Shown here piece by piece: positions 54,559 to 64,000 of a stretch of 64,000 nt of DNA (position 1 is its first letter; each line of letters opens with the position of its first letter). The notes below the pieces were generated by a model that searched no databases, had not been told where the DNA came from, and saw only the letters and a program-made list of their open reading frames with translations. The stretch lies in contig NZ_PVXN01000053.1 of assembly GCF_002995795.1 (NCBI RefSeq), forward strand, positions 248,001-312,000, given 5' to 3'. The stretch comes from Clostridium thermopalmarium DSM 5974 (lineage in GTDB: Bacteria > Bacillota > Clostridia > Clostridiales > Clostridiaceae). A program made the translations under genes and the position numbers.

Positions 54559-55485
54559 ATGATAAAAGGGAGAAGTTTAATTGACCCAGTAGATTTTACT
54601 GTAGAGGAATTAGAGGAAATTTTTAACTTAGCACAAAATATAATTCAGAATCCTAAAAAATATTCATCAGTTTGTTCTGGTAAGATTCTGGCCACACTTT
54701 TTTATGAGCCTAGCACAAGGACTAGATTAAGCTTTGAAGCAGCTATGCTTAGATTAGGAGGACAGGTTTTAGGATTTTCTGATGCAAACTCCAGCTCTGT
54801 GTCAAAAGGAGAAAGCCTGGCTGACACTGTTAGAACTGTAGGAGGTTATGCTGATATTATAGCAATAAGAAGTCCAAAAGAAGGAGCTGCTAAAGTTGCT
54901 TCTATGTACTCAAGTATACCTGTGATTAATGCAGGAGATGGAGGACATCAACATCCAACTCAAACTTTAACAGATCTATTAACTATCAAAAATATAAAAG
55001 GAAGTTTTTCAAATCATACAATTGGCCTTTGTGGTGATTTAAAATTTGGAAGAACTGTACACTCTTTAGTTAAGGCCTTGTCAAGATATGAGAATAATAA
55101 GTTCATTTTAATCTCGCCTAAAGAATTAAAAATCCCAGATTATATAAAAGAAGAAGTATTAGAAAAGAAAAATATAGAGTTTTTAGAAACAGAAAGATTG
55201 GAAGAAGCTGTAGAAAAGTTAGATATACTCTATATGACAAGAGTTCAGAGAGAAAGATTTTTTAGTGAAGAAGATTATATAAGACTTAAGGATTGCTATA
55301 TTTTAAATGAAGAAAAGATGAAGTATGCAAAAAGGGATATGATAATTCTTCATCCACTTCCAAGGGTTAATGAAATATCAATTGAGGTAGATAAGGATCC
55401 AAGAGCGTGTTATTTTAAGCAGGCTAAATTAGGAATGTTCGTAAGGATGGCTTTAATATGCAAACTTTTGGGGGTGTGTGATTAA
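54559..55485 (+). CDS. pyrB: Aspartate carbamoyltransferase catalytic chain
   Basis: First committed step of pyrimidine synthesis: carbamoyl phosphate + aspartate to carbamoyl aspartate. The 308-residue protein has the carbamoyl phosphate loop [10 protein letters not shown], the [11 protein letters not shown] loop that reaches the neighbouring subunit, [14 protein letters not shown] and HPLPRVNEI. Start ATG 54559 follows GAAGGGAG; an in-frame extension upstream runs through the attenuator and is rejected. It shares one base with pyrI. Confidence 0.97.
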   Translation: MIKGRSLIDPVDFTVEELEEIFNLAQNIIQNPKKYSSVCSGKILATLFYEPSTRTRLSFEAAMLRLGGQVLGFSDANSSSVSKGESLADTVRTVGGYADIIAIRSPKEGAAKVASMYSSIPVINAGDGGHQHPTQTLTDLLTIKNIKGSFSNHTIGLCGDLKFGRTVHSLVKALSRYENNKFILISPKELKIPDYIKEEVLEKKNIEFLETERLEEAVEKLDILYMTRVQRERFFSEEDYIRLKDCYILNEEKMKYAKRDMIILHPLPRVNEISIEVDKDPRACYFKQAKLGMFVRMALICKLLGVCD

Positions 55486-55688
55486 TGTTAAAAATAGACA
55501 GTATAAAGCATGAAATTATAACTAACACGCAGCTTCCTGAGGAAATTGTGAATGTAATAAAATGCAAGAATCCTAGATGCATAACAACTGTAGAGAAATA
55601 TGTTCCTCAAAGGTTTTATTTGGCAAACAGAGCCAGAGGAGAGTATAGATGCAAGTATTGTGATGAAGCATATAAAAGTGAAATCTAG
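55485..55688 (+). CDS. pyrI: Aspartate carbamoyltransferase regulatory chain, zinc domain only
   Basis: PyrI normally has about 140-155 residues: an N-terminal allosteric nucleotide-binding domain and a C-terminal zinc domain that contacts PyrB. Here only 67 residues are encoded. The first dozen ([11 protein letters not shown]) resemble a normal PyrI start, then about 80 residues are missing and the frame continues with LPEEIVNVIKCKNPRC and EYRCKYCDEAYKSEI, keeping all four zinc cysteines (CKNPRC, CKYC). The frame is clean, with no stop or shift, and it overlaps pyrB by one base. Assembly with PyrB is plausible; ATP/CTP/UTP regulation is probably lost. Confidence 0.9.
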   Translation: MLKIDSIKHEIITNTQLPEEIVNVIKCKNPRCITTVEKYVPQRFYLANRARGEYRCKYCDEAYKSEI

Positions 55689-55699
55689 GAGGAAGCAAA

Positions 55700-56887
55700 A
55701 TGGAAGTGCTAATAAAAAACGTAAGAATAGTAGATTGGGTGCTAGATTTCTATGGAGAAGTCTATATAGATAAGGGAGAGATTTGTGAAGTTGGTAAGCG
55801 TATATCTAAAAAGTGCAAGGTTATAGATGGAAAAGGAAAAGTATTAATGCCTGCCTTTGTAGATATGCATGCTCACTTTAGAGATCCTGGATTTTCTTAT
55901 AAAGAAGACATATTAAGCGGGAGTAGGGCAGCTGTAAGAGGAGGGTATACTACAGTTAATTTAATGGCAAATACAAATCCTGTAAGTTCAGATATGCATA
56001 TTGTCAATTATGTAAGAGAAAAAGCTAGAGAAATAGGATTAATAGATGTGCATCAAGCAGTTTCAATTACTAAGGATTTGGATGGAAAAACTTTAAGCCA
56101 TTTAGATGAAATAGAAGGAAATGTGAAGTTTATATCGGATGATGGAAAAGGTGTATCTAATGATAAGATTATGTTTGAAGCTATGTTAAAAGCAAAGAGT
56201 CAAGGAATTACTGTAATATCTCATGCTGAAAATCCTGAGATGAGCGGCATAGATATGAGGGCAGCGGAAAATATGATGACATTGAGAGACATATATCTTG
56301 CAAAGCATACAGGATGCAGACTTCACATGGCTCATGTAAGTACAAAAGAAGCAATAGGATATATAATACAAGCTAAAAAAGAAGGGGTAAAGATTACCTG
56401 CGAGGTAACTCCACATCACCTAGCTTTAACAAGTGAGTATGAGTATAAAGTAAATCCACCAATTAGAGAAAAAGAAGATGTGGACTTTTTAGTTAAAGCA
56501 ATAAGAGATGGTTTTATAGACGCAATTGCAACGGATCATGCTCCTCATACGGCAGAAGATAAATTGAATAGGGCACCTGGAATTTCAGGAATAGAAACTT
56601 CATTTTCTGTATGCTATACAAAGCTTGTTAAAAAAGAAAACATATCATTAAACAAATTATCGGAACTTATGTCGAAAAGGCCAGCAGAAATTATGGGCTT
56701 AAATAAAGGACAAATTTCAATAGGCTTTGAAGGAGATTTAGTCTTAGTAGACTTAGATGAGGAATATGTAATAAATTCAAAAGATTTTATGTCAAAGGGA
56801 AAGAATACTCCTTTTGATGGGCACAAGGTTTTTGGAAAAGTGCTTATGACAATTAAAGGTGGAAAAATAGTTTATCAGAATAGTTAA
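55700..56887 (+). CDS. pyrC: Dihydroorotase
   Basis: Closes carbamoyl aspartate to dihydroorotate. The 395-residue amidohydrolase has the metal motif VDMHAHFRDPG (HxH), a Lys-free binuclear site with VISHAENPE, LHMAHVSTKEA, and the catalytic Asp in IDAIATDHAPHT. GGAGGAAG precedes ATG 55700, 11 bases after pyrI. Length is slightly under the usual 420-430 of type I enzymes, but no block is missing. Confidence 0.96.
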   Translation: MEVLIKNVRIVDWVLDFYGEVYIDKGEICEVGKRISKKCKVIDGKGKVLMPAFVDMHAHFRDPGFSYKEDILSGSRAAVRGGYTTVNLMANTNPVSSDMHIVNYVREKAREIGLIDVHQAVSITKDLDGKTLSHLDEIEGNVKFISDDGKGVSNDKIMFEAMLKAKSQGITVISHAENPEMSGIDMRAAENMMTLRDIYLAKHTGCRLHMAHVSTKEAIGYIIQAKKEGVKITCEVTPHHLALTSEYEYKVNPPIREKEDVDFLVKAIRDGFIDAIATDHAPHTAEDKLNRAPGISGIETSFSVCYTKLVKKENISLNKLSELMSKRPAEIMGLNKGQISIGFEGDLVLVDLDEEYVINSKDFMSKGKNTPFDGHKVFGKVLMTIKGGKIVYQNS

Positions 56888-56921
56888 AAATTTATAGTGC
56901 AAATTAGGGGGCCGAATTAAG

Positions 56922-57788
56922 TTGATTATAGATAGATTATATGAAGAAGTAGAGAACAAAGGAAATGTTTGTATAGGATTAGATACGAATTTAAGCTATA
57001 TACCAGCTGTGTTTTTAAATAAATATACTAACATAGAAGATGGAATTTTTGAATTCAATAAAAAAATAATAGATGCAACAATGGACCATGCTGCTTGTTT
57101 TAAAGTGCAGATAGCTTACTATGAGGCTTTAGGTATAAAAGGGCTTATGGCATATAAAAGAACTCTAGAGTATATAAGAAGTTCAGGCTGTATAGCAATC
57201 TCTGATACTAAAAGAGGTGATATTTCCGATACGGCAAAGATGTATGCAAAGGCACATTTTGAAGGAGATTTTGAAACGGATTTTATTACTGTAAATCCTT
57301 ATATGGGAATGGATAGTATAGAAGTATATATGGATTATATTAAGAATAAAGAAAAAGGACTCTTTGTATTAGTGAGAACCTCTAATAAAGGAGCTCAAGA
57401 TTTTGAGTATGTACAAAGTAGTTCTAAAAGAAGAATTTATGAAATTGTAGGAGAAAAGGTACAAGTACTTGGGGAAGAAGTATTAGGAAATTGCGGCTAT
57501 AGTTCTATAGGTGGAGTAATAGGATGTACCACTGCGGAAGACGGCAAGAAGATAAGAGAGAATTTAAATAAAACATTTTTCTTAATTCCTGGCTTTGGAG
57601 CTCAAGGTGGCGGAGCGAAGGAAGCTAGTGTGTATCTGAAGAATGGTAATGGTGGTGTAGTAAACTCTTCTAGAGGAATACTTCTAGCTTACAAGAAGTA
57701 TGAAAATGGTGAAGAAAAGTTTGATGAATATGCTAGAAAAGAAGTTATGAAGATGAAAAAAGAGCTTGGATTTGCTGAATCCAAATAG
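56922..57788 (+). CDS. pyrF: Orotidine 5'-phosphate decarboxylase (long, type 2)
   Basis: Decarboxylates OMP to UMP. The 288-residue protein is of the longer PyrF subfamily: VCIGLDTNLSYIP at the N-terminus, the catalytic ISDTKRGDISDTAKMYAKA (with the Asp-Lys array) and IPGFGAQGGG at the phosphate site. The start is TTG 56922, about ten bases after AGGGGG; no ATG keeps the first strand. Positioned between pyrC and pyrK in the operon. Confidence 0.95.
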   Translation: MIIDRLYEEVENKGNVCIGLDTNLSYIPAVFLNKYTNIEDGIFEFNKKIIDATMDHAACFKVQIAYYEALGIKGLMAYKRTLEYIRSSGCIAISDTKRGDISDTAKMYAKAHFEGDFETDFITVNPYMGMDSIEVYMDYIKNKEKGLFVLVRTSNKGAQDFEYVQSSSKRRIYEIVGEKVQVLGEEVLGNCGYSSIGGVIGCTTAEDGKKIRENLNKTFFLIPGFGAQGGGAKEASVYLKNGNGGVVNSSRGILLAYKKYENGEEKFDEYARKEVMKMKKELGFAESK

Positions 57789-57803
57789 AGGAAGGTGCAG
57801 GAG

Positions 57804-58538
57804 ATGATATATGCTAAAAAAAAAGTTAAGGATAATATTAAGGTTTCAGCAGATATATTTAAGCTTACTATAAAAGGAAACTTTAAAGCAAAACCTGGAC
57901 AATTTTATATGTTAAAAGCCTGGGAAGAAGGATTATTACTTCCAAGACCTATAAGTGTACATGAGGTAAATGAAGAGGGAATAACCTTTCTTTATGCAGT
58001 TGTAGGTAAAGGAACAAAGATATTAAGTAAATTAAAAGAAAACGATGAAGTCAGTATAATGGGACCGCTAGGAAATGGATTTGATGTTGAGAGTATAAAA
58101 GGAAAGGTTGCAGTAATTTCAGGTGGAATAGGCATTGCTCCTATGAATTATCTGATAAAAAGTCTTAAAGGGTGCAGTGTGGATTTGTATGCTGGTTTTA
58201 GAGATTCTAGTTATGGTTTAGAGGAAGTTGAAGAGTATGTGAATTCCATATATGTTGCTACTGAAACAGGTAAAACAGGATATAAAGGATTTATTACAGA
58301 TTTACTAAAGCCAGAAGAATATGATTTAGTAATATGCTGCGGACCTGAAATTATGATGAAAAAAGTTGCATATATGTGCATGGAAAAAGGTGTAGAAGTA
58401 TATGTTTCTATGGAAAATAGGATGGCCTGCGGTGTAGGAGCATGTTTAGTTTGTACTTGCAAGACAAAAGAAGAAAATAAAAGAACCTGCAAAGATGGTC
58501 CAGTATTTAAAGGAAGGGATTTGGTTTTTAGTGATTAG
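57804..58538 (+). CDS. pyrK: Dihydroorotate dehydrogenase B electron-transfer subunit
   Basis: FAD and [2Fe-2S] subunit (244 aa) that passes electrons from PyrD to NAD+. FAD motif LPRPISVHE, the NAD-domain start [14 protein letters not shown], and the iron-sulfur cysteines in [13 protein letters not shown] and [12 protein letters not shown] 57804 has GAGGAAGGTG at a good distance; GTG 57795 is the alternative. It overlaps pyrD by eight bases. Confidence 0.95.
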   Translation: MIYAKKKVKDNIKVSADIFKLTIKGNFKAKPGQFYMLKAWEEGLLLPRPISVHEVNEEGITFLYAVVGKGTKILSKLKENDEVSIMGPLGNGFDVESIKGKVAVISGGIGIAPMNYLIKSLKGCSVDLYAGFRDSSYGLEEVEEYVNSIYVATETGKTGYKGFITDLLKPEEYDLVICCGPEIMMKKVAYMCMEKGVEVYVSMENRMACGVGACLVCTCKTKEENKRTCKDGPVFKGRDLVFSD

Positions 58539-59427
58539 TGTAGATATCTGTGGGGTTAATTTTAAAAATCCTATAATTGCTGCATCGGGAACTTTTGGCT
58601 TTGGAGAGGAGTATTCAGACATTTTTGATGTTTCAAAGTTAGGCGGTATTTCTACAAAAGGACTTACAATAAATAAAAAAGAAGGTAATGATGGCATTAG
58701 AGTATATGAAACTGCAAGTGGCATAATGAACAGCGTAGGGCTTCAAAATCCAGGTATAGATAACTTTATTAATGAAAAACTGTCAGAAATGAAAAAACTA
58801 AACACAGTAATAATTGCAAACTTAGGTGGAGGAACTGTTGAAGATTATATAAGAGGCATAAAAAAGTTAAATAATACGGATGTAGATATGATTGAACTTA
58901 ACATATCCTGCCCAAATGTAAAAAGTGGAGGAATGGCCTTTGGTATAAAGTCCAAGGTTGCTTTTGAGGTGGTTTTAGAAGTGAGAAAGTTTTGTAAAAA
59001 GCCTCTTATAGTAAAATTATCGCCAAATGCTGAGGATATAGTGGATATGGCATGCAAATGCAGGGAAGCTGGAGCCGACGCCTTATCTTTAGTAAATACT
59101 TTTAAGAGCATGGCTATCGATATAAAAAAACGAAAGCCAGTCTTTGATAATATCTTTGCAGGATTATCGGGACCAGCAATTAAGCCAATTGCTCTTAGAA
59201 TGGTTTATGAGGTATGTAAAAATGTAGACATACCTGTAATAGGAATAGGAGGAATAGCTAGTGCGGAAGATGCTATAGAATTCATAATGGCAGGAGCTCA
59301 TGCTGTTCAAGTAGGAAGTGCAAATTTTATGAAACCAGACATTACTTTGGATATAATAGATGGAATTCAAGATTTTATGGATAAAGAAGGACTTAAGGAT
59401 TTAAGTGAGATTAGAGGAATAGTTTGA
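58531..59427 (+). CDS. pyrD: Dihydroorotate dehydrogenase B catalytic subunit
   Basis: Oxidises dihydroorotate to orotate with FMN. The 298-residue protein shows [39 protein letters not shown] (with the catalytic Cys of class 1B), [12 protein letters not shown] and [20 protein letters not shown]. The best start is GTG 58531, giving [14 protein letters not shown]; earlier in-frame codons lie inside pyrK. Pairing with PyrK marks the NAD-linked type. Confidence 0.95.
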   Translation: MISVDICGVNFKNPIIAASGTFGFGEEYSDIFDVSKLGGISTKGLTINKKEGNDGIRVYETASGIMNSVGLQNPGIDNFINEKLSEMKKLNTVIIANLGGGTVEDYIRGIKKLNNTDVDMIELNISCPNVKSGGMAFGIKSKVAFEVVLEVRKFCKKPLIVKLSPNAEDIVDMACKCREAGADALSLVNTFKSMAIDIKKRKPVFDNIFAGLSGPAIKPIALRMVYEVCKNVDIPVIGIGGIASAEDAIEFIMAGAHAVQVGSANFMKPDITLDIIDGIQDFMDKEGLKDLSEIRGIV

Positions 59428-59540
59428 AAAGTAGTTTAGGGAGTTTAGATGCTGCACTGAGTTTAGGTAATTTAGGAAGCTTAGGAAGTGGAAGCACCTT
59501 GGGCGCAAGTGAAGGAGAAATAAAAGAATGGGGGAAATAA
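59424..59540 (+). CDS. Possible 38-residue Ser/Leu/Gly-repeat peptide between pyrD and pyrE
   Basis: A clean frame from TTG 59424 (overlapping the pyrD stop by four bases) to TAA 59538-59540 encodes a low-complexity peptide with repeated SLG units ([20 protein letters not shown]). It derives from imperfect 9-12 base repeats of the type AGTTTAGG/AGCTTAGGA. There is no ribosome binding site other than translational coupling from pyrD. It could be a spacer formed by repeat slippage rather than a gene. Confidence 0.3.
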   Translation: MKSSLGSLDAALSLGNLGSLGSGSTLGASEGEIKEWGK

Positions 59541-59542
59541 TT

Positions 59543-60115
59543 ATGGATAAAAACATAAACGTATTAGAGATTTTAAAAGAAGTAGAAGCATTGTTAGATG
59601 GACATTTTCTATTATCTTCAGGAAAACACAGCAATAGATATATACAATGTGCTAAGCTTCTGCAATATCCAGATAGGGCGGAGAAGGTTCTAAGTGTAGT
59701 ATACGATAAGGTGAAAAACTTAGATTTTGATATTGTTTTGGGACCTGCTATGGGGGGAATTATAGTTGCTTATGAGCTTGGACGTCAGCTTGGAAAGCCT
59801 GCAATATTTACAGAAAGAGTAGATGGAAAAATGACTTTAAGACGAGGCTTTGAAATAAAACAAGGGCAGAAGGTATTGATAACAGAAGATGTAGTAACTA
59901 CGGGAAAGTCATCTTTAGAAACTGCTGAGGTTATTAAAAGCCTTGGAGGAGAAGTTATAGGAATTGCTTGTATAGCGGACAGAAAAAGCAGTAAAATCGA
60001 GTATCCAATATATAGTGCTATAGAATTAGAGGTACAAAGCTTTGAGAAATATGAATGTCCTTTATGTAAGAAAGGAATAGAGTATGTGAAACCGGGAAGT
60101 AGAAACATCAAATAA
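59543..60115 (+). CDS. pyrE: Orotate phosphoribosyltransferase
   Basis: Joins orotate and PRPP to make OMP. The 190-residue protein has the PRPP loop [38 protein letters not shown] and [15 protein letters not shown] at the N-terminus. ATG 59543 follows TGGGGGAAA; the ATG at 59528 lacks a site. The C-terminus contains CPLCKKG, a Cys pair common in PyrE of this group. Last gene of the pyrB-E operon, followed by a terminator. Confidence 0.96.
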   Translation: MDKNINVLEILKEVEALLDGHFLLSSGKHSNRYIQCAKLLQYPDRAEKVLSVVYDKVKNLDFDIVLGPAMGGIIVAYELGRQLGKPAIFTERVDGKMTLRRGFEIKQGQKVLITEDVVTTGKSSLETAEVIKSLGGEVIGIACIADRKSSKIEYPIYSAIELEVQSFEKYECPLCKKGIEYVKPGSRNIK

Positions 60116-60120
60116 AATAT

Positions 60121-60155
60121 GAAACCTTATGCCTTCTGGCAAAAGGTTTTATTTA
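60121..60155 (+). terminator. Terminator of the pyr operon
   Basis: AAACCTT-A-TGCC (60122-60133) pairs with GGCA-A-AAGGTTT (60138-60149), with an A-A mismatch, then TTATTTAT. Confidence 0.75.
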
Positions 60156-60159
60156 TGTA

Positions 60160-60357
60160 TTGACAATGAGAAGCTAAAGTGATAATCTTTGTATAAATAT
60201 AAATGATAAGTGAATAAAAATTACAGTATCGGAAATGCCTTTTTAATAGAATTGTAAGTAAAATCAAGAATTGCAATAAGGCAAACATTAATTTGATATA
60301 CACAAGGATTATGCATAAAATTTCATAAAAATGTGGATGCATATACAGTAAAGAGGG
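60160..60357. promoter_or_regulatory. carAB promoter/leader region
   Basis: TTGACA at 60160-60165 is followed by GATAAT at 60181-60186, a 15-base spacing shorter than ideal. Nearer the gene, TGCATAAAATTTCA (60311-60324) is an ArgR-box-like sequence close to TGNAT-N4-ATNCA, but the match is loose. Confidence 0.3.
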
Positions 60358-60367
60358 GGTAAAGTTA

Positions 60368-61453
60368 ATGAATGGAATGCTATATTTGGAAGATGGAACA
60401 GTTTATATTGGAAAGGGTTTTGGAAAGAAAGGCACTTCAGTAGGAGAATTGATTTTTAATACTTCTATGACAGGTTACGTGGAAATACTTACAGATCCAT
60501 CTTATGCAGGTCAAATTATAAACATGACATATCCTCTGATTGGGAATTATGGAGTGAATCAAAGAGATTGGGAATCCAAAAAAATACATGCAAGAGGACT
60601 AGTAGTTAAATCTATTTGTGACATGCCTTCTAATTATACTAGTCGAGAAACTATAAACAATATGTTAGAAGATATGAATGTAGTTGGAGTATATGGAGTA
60701 GATACAAGAAGTATTACTAAAAAGATAAGAGAAAAGGGGACTATGAGGTGCGTTATAACAAATGAAGAATTAACAATAGGTCAGCTTGCAAGCTACTTAA
60801 ACACATATAATGATGAAAAAAACTATGTTAAGGAAGTAAGCACTAAAGAAATTTATAATATTCCAGGCGAAGGACATAAAGTAGTTTTAATAGATTTTGG
60901 GGCAAAAGCAAATATAATTGAAAATCTGAAGAAAAGAAACTGCGATATTACTGTGGTTCCTTATAACACAAGCTTTGAAGAGATAATGAAGTTAAATCCA
61001 GAAGGAGTAATGTTAAGCAATGGACCTGGGGATCCAAAGGATGTACCAGAAGCAGTAGAAACTGTTAAAAAGATTGTAAAAGTTAGTCCAACCTTTGGAA
61101 TATGTTTAGGACATCAAATATTGGCTCTTGCTTTTGGCGGAAATACCTATAAGATGAAGTTCGGGCATAGAGGTGGAAACCATGGAGTTTATGATATAGA
61201 AAAAGATAAGGCTTATATAACAGCTCAAAATCATGGATATGCTGTAGAGAAGGAAAGTATAGAGGATAAGAATCTAATTATTACTCATGTAAATTTAAAT
61301 GATAATACTGTAGAAGGAATAAGGCACAAGTTTTTACCTGTATTCTCGGTTCAGTTTCATCCAGAGGGAGCACCAGGTCCTGCAGATAGCTCATATTTAT
61401 TTGATAAATTCATTGATTGTATGGAGCAAAAATTAAAAGAGCAGGCAATGTAG
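60368..61453 (+). CDS. carA: Carbamoyl-phosphate synthase small subunit
   Basis: Glutaminase subunit (361 aa) that feeds ammonia to CarB for carbamoyl phosphate. The class I amidotransferase triad is intact: Cys in FGICLGHQILALAFGG, His/Glu in VFSVQFHPEGAPGP. The N-terminal domain begins with GMLYLEDGTVYIGKGFG and has GELIFNTSMTGYVEILTDPS. GAGGGGG precedes ATG 60368. Separated from pyrE by its own promoter region, so it may answer to arginine as well as pyrimidines. Confidence 0.97.
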   Translation: MNGMLYLEDGTVYIGKGFGKKGTSVGELIFNTSMTGYVEILTDPSYAGQIINMTYPLIGNYGVNQRDWESKKIHARGLVVKSICDMPSNYTSRETINNMLEDMNVVGVYGVDTRSITKKIREKGTMRCVITNEELTIGQLASYLNTYNDEKNYVKEVSTKEIYNIPGEGHKVVLIDFGAKANIIENLKKRNCDITVVPYNTSFEEIMKLNPEGVMLSNGPGDPKDVPEAVETVKKIVKVSPTFGICLGHQILALAFGGNTYKMKFGHRGGNHGVYDIEKDKAYITAQNHGYAVEKESIEDKNLIITHVNLNDNTVEGIRHKFLPVFSVQFHPEGAPGPADSSYLFDKFIDCMEQKLKEQAM

Positions 61454-61480
61454 AAAGATTCATCTTAAGGGGGAAGAAAT

Positions 61481-64000
61481 ATGTCACTAGATAAAAGTTT
61501 GAAAAAGGTTTTAATTTTAGGTTCAGGTCCTATAATCATAGGACAGGCAGCAGAATTTGATTATTCAGGAACTCAAGCTTGTAAGTCTATAAAAGAAGAA
61601 GGAATTGAGACTGTTTTAGTAAACAGTAACCCTGCTACCATAATGACTGATTTAAATATAGCTGATAAAGTGTATATTGAACCTCTAAAGGTGGAGGTGA
61701 TAGAAAGGATTATTGAAAAGGAAAAGCCTAGTGGAATACTCGCAGGATTTGGAGGACAGACTGCTTTAAATATAGCTATGGAACTTCAGAACAAGGGAGT
61801 TTTAAAAAAGCATAATGTAAAACTATTAGGGATTAATGCTGACACAATAAAAAAGGCAGAAGATAGAGAAGAATTTAAAAAATTAATGATAGAAATTAAA
61901 GAGCCTGTTCCAGAAAGTGCTATTGCAACAAATATGGATCAGTGCAGGGAATTCGTAAAGAAACATGGACTTCCTATAATTATAAGACCAGCATATACGT
62001 TAGGAGGAACTGGCGGCGGAATTGCAGAGAACATGGAGCAATATTTAGAGATATGTGAATTAGGATTAAACATGAGTCCTATTCACCAAATACTTCTTGA
62101 GCAAAGTGTTGCTGGTTGGAAGGAATTAGAATATGAAGTCATTAGAGATAAAAAGGATAACTGCATTATAATATGTAACATGGAAAATATAGATCCAGTG
62201 GGCGTTCATACTGGAGATAGTATAGTGGTAGCTCCCTCACAAACATTGACAGATAAGCAGTATCATATGTTAAGAAATTCAGCCCTTAAAATTATAAGAA
62301 GCCTTAAGATTGAGGGAGGGTGTAACATACAATTTGCATTAGATCCTCTTAGCGATAGGTATATAGTTATAGAGGTAAATCCAAGAGTTAGTCGTTCTAG
62401 TGCTTTAGCATCTAAAGCTGCAGGTTATCCAATAGCAAAGATTGCTTCCAAAATAGCCATAGGGTATAGTTTAGATGAACTCAAGAATTATGTTACTCAA
62501 ACTTCCAGTGCTTGTTTTGAACCAGCTCTGGATTATGTAGTGGTTAAGATGCCAAAGTGGCCTTTTGATAAGTTCAGTACCGCTGAAAGAAAACTTGGAA
62601 CTCAAATGAAGGCAACAGGTGAAGTTATGGCCATTGATAGGAACTTTGAAAGTGCGTTTTTAAAGGCTATAACTTGCTTGGAAGGTAAAATTATTGGGTT
62701 AAAGCTTGCAAATGGAGATGAGCTATCAGATGAAGAAGTAATAGACAAAATAAAAATGCAAGATGATGAAAGAATATTTGCCATAGGAGAAGCTCTAAGA
62801 AGAGGTGTTTCTATAGATTATATATATGAGCTAACAAAGATCGATAAGTGGTTCTTAAATAAAATAAATAACATAATTAAAATAGAAAAAAGGCTTGAAA
62901 GCAAACATGTAGATAATGAATTAATTTGTGAAGCTAGTATTTTAGGATTTACAGATGAACAAATAAGCAAACTATCTAATATAGATGTTGAAAAAATAGA
63001 AATAGTTAAGAAATTAAAAGATATATATCCAGTATATAAAATGGTAGATACATGCAGTGGAGAGTTTGAAGCTAAAACTCCATATTATTATTCATGCTAT
63101 GATAAGGAAGATGAAAATACGGTTTCGGATAGAGAAAAAATTATGGTAATAGGCTCTGGTCCTATAAGAATAGGTCAGGGAATAGAGTTTGATTACTGCT
63201 GTGTGCATGGAGCATGGGCAATTAATGAAGCGGGATATGAATCAATTATGATAAATAATAACCCTGAGACCGTAAGCACAGATTTTGATACCTCTGATAA
63301 ACTTTATTTTGAATCTTTATATATAGATGATGTTATGAATGTGATAAGAAAAGAAAATCCAAAAGGAGTAATACTTCAATTTGGTGGACAAACCTCTATA
63401 AATCTTGCAGAGAAATTATCTAAAAAAGGAGTAAATATATTAGGAACTCAGTTTGAGTCTATAGACTTAGCTGAAGATAGAGATAAGTTTAGAAAACTTT
63501 TGGAGAGCTTAGATATAAAAACTCCTACAGGCAGAGCGGTTAATAATATAGAAGAGGCTTTCCATGTAGTAGAAAAACTAGGATATCCAGTTATAGTGAG
63601 ACCTTCCTATGTAATAGGGGGAAGAGCTATGGAAGTGATATATGATAAGATAGCTTTAGAAAAATACATGAATGAAGCAGTAAGCTTAGAAAATGGTCAT
63701 ACTATAATTGTAGATAAGTATGTGAAGGGAATAGAAATAGAAGTAGATGCCATAGCAGATGGAGAAGATATTTTAATTCCAGGTATAATGGAACATGTTG
63801 AAAGAACTGGAGTGCATTCAGGAGATAGCATAACAGTATATCCGCCTATGACATTAAAAGAGGAAACTATTGAAAAGCTGGTTGAGAACACTAAAAAGAT
63901 AGCAAAAGCTCTAAAGACAGTAGGCCTTATAAATATTCAGTATGTATTTGATGGAAAAGATATTTATGTAATTGAAGTTAACCCAAGAGCATCAAGAACT
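61481..64000 (+). CDS. carB: Carbamoyl-phosphate synthase large subunit, 3' end beyond the window
   Basis: Runs open from ATG 61481 to the window edge: 840 codons of an expected roughly 1070. Start follows AAGGGGGAAG. The first ATP-grasp half is complete ([48 protein letters not shown]). The oligomerisation region and most of the second half are present ([34 protein letters not shown], ending at EVNPRASRT). The missing part is the end of the second synthetase unit and the allosteric MGS domain. Forms an operon with carA. Confidence 0.97.
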   Translation, partial: MSLDKSLKKVLILGSGPIIIGQAAEFDYSGTQACKSIKEEGIETVLVNSNPATIMTDLNIADKVYIEPLKVEVIERIIEKEKPSGILAGFGGQTALNIAMELQNKGVLKKHNVKLLGINADTIKKAEDREEFKKLMIEIKEPVPESAIATNMDQCREFVKKHGLPIIIRPAYTLGGTGGGIAENMEQYLEICELGLNMSPIHQILLEQSVAGWKELEYEVIRDKKDNCIIICNMENIDPVGVHTGDSIVVAPSQTLTDKQYHMLRNSALKIIRSLKIEGGCNIQFALDPLSDRYIVIEVNPRVSRSSALASKAAGYPIAKIASKIAIGYSLDELKNYVTQTSSACFEPALDYVVVKMPKWPFDKFSTAERKLGTQMKATGEVMAIDRNFESAFLKAITCLEGKIIGLKLANGDELSDEEVIDKIKMQDDERIFAIGEALRRGVSIDYIYELTKIDKWFLNKINNIIKIEKRLESKHVDNELICEASILGFTDEQISKLSNIDVEKIEIVKKLKDIYPVYKMVDTCSGEFEAKTPYYYSCYDKEDENTVSDREKIMVIGSGPIRIGQGIEFDYCCVHGAWAINEAGYESIMINNNPETVSTDFDTSDKLYFESLYIDDVMNVIRKENPKGVILQFGGQTSINLAEKLSKKGVNILGTQFESIDLAEDRDKFRKLLESLDIKTPTGRAVNNIEEAFHVVEKLGYPVIVRPSYVIGGRAMEVIYDKIALEKYMNEAVSLENGHTIIVDKYVKGIEIEVDAIADGEDILIPGIMEHVERTGVHSGDSITVYPPMTLKEETIEKLVENTKKIAKALKTVGLINIQYVFDGKDIYVIEVNPRASRT

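Overview
The window looks like chromosome of a low-GC, anaerobic Firmicute, most probably a Clostridium. The evidence is the strong A+T bias, AGGAGG-type ribosome binding sites, TTG/GTG starts, GatCAB, a YerC-PcrA-LigA block, a sigma-54 enhancer-binding regulator, a galactitol PTS operon, and a full pyr operon that includes PyrI. Genus is inferred from gene content and base composition only.

Layout. 1-10.1 kb is a housekeeping block: yerC, pcrA (interrupted by a 361-residue intein), ligA, a small membrane protein and gatCAB. 10.2-15.4 kb holds an oligopeptide-binding lipoprotein, a convergent uncharacterised 458-aa gene, an orphan AIR-synthase/HypE-like protein, rdgB and a YfcE-type phosphodiesterase. 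15.4-16.4 kb is a ten-tRNA operon with its own promoter and terminator. 16.7-21.5 kb reads as a C4-acid module: malic enzyme, KdgT-type permease and a CitA/CitB-type two-component system. 21.5-24.1 kb is eroded accessory DNA: an excisionase-like HTH gene, a frameshifted RpiR/SIS pseudogene, a stand-alone GHKL ATPase and a PH-domain remnant. 24.2-31.7 kb is a galactitol operon (PRD activator, EIIA-EIIB-EIIC, dehydrogenase, PfkB kinase, class II aldolase), followed by an HPr gene. 32.3-33.5 kb carries rlmA behind a nine-codon leader peptide with the arrest motif Arg-Leu-Arg. 33.8-42.4 kb is mixed: an ECF S component, a TetR/GNAT deletion scar, DUF169, a chemoreceptor, an endolysin-like amidase, an MFS exporter and a DAACS symporter. 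42.5-48.1 kb is a guanine-riboswitch-controlled xpt plus a nucleoside ABC transporter. 48.2-54.3 kb is an acyl-CoA/hydroxyacid module (MaoC hydratase, sigma-54 activator, CoA-transferase, GntP permease). 54.3-64 kb is the pyr operon with a leader attenuator (pyrB-I-C-F-K-D-E), then carA and the 5' 840 codons of carB.

Best leads: (1) the rlmA leader peptide, which predicts macrolide-inducible expression of a 23S rRNA methyltransferase; (2) three evenly spaced 18-bp TGTA-N10-TACA sites in front of a perfect -24/-12 promoter, next to the gene of their likely activator; (3) a 67-aa PyrI that keeps only the zinc domain of the aspartate transcarbamoylase regulatory chain; (4) the PcrA intein, placed inside helicase motif III; (5) a guanine riboswitch with a 15-bp helix between aptamer and terminator. 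All functional statements are read from sequence; no database search was possible.
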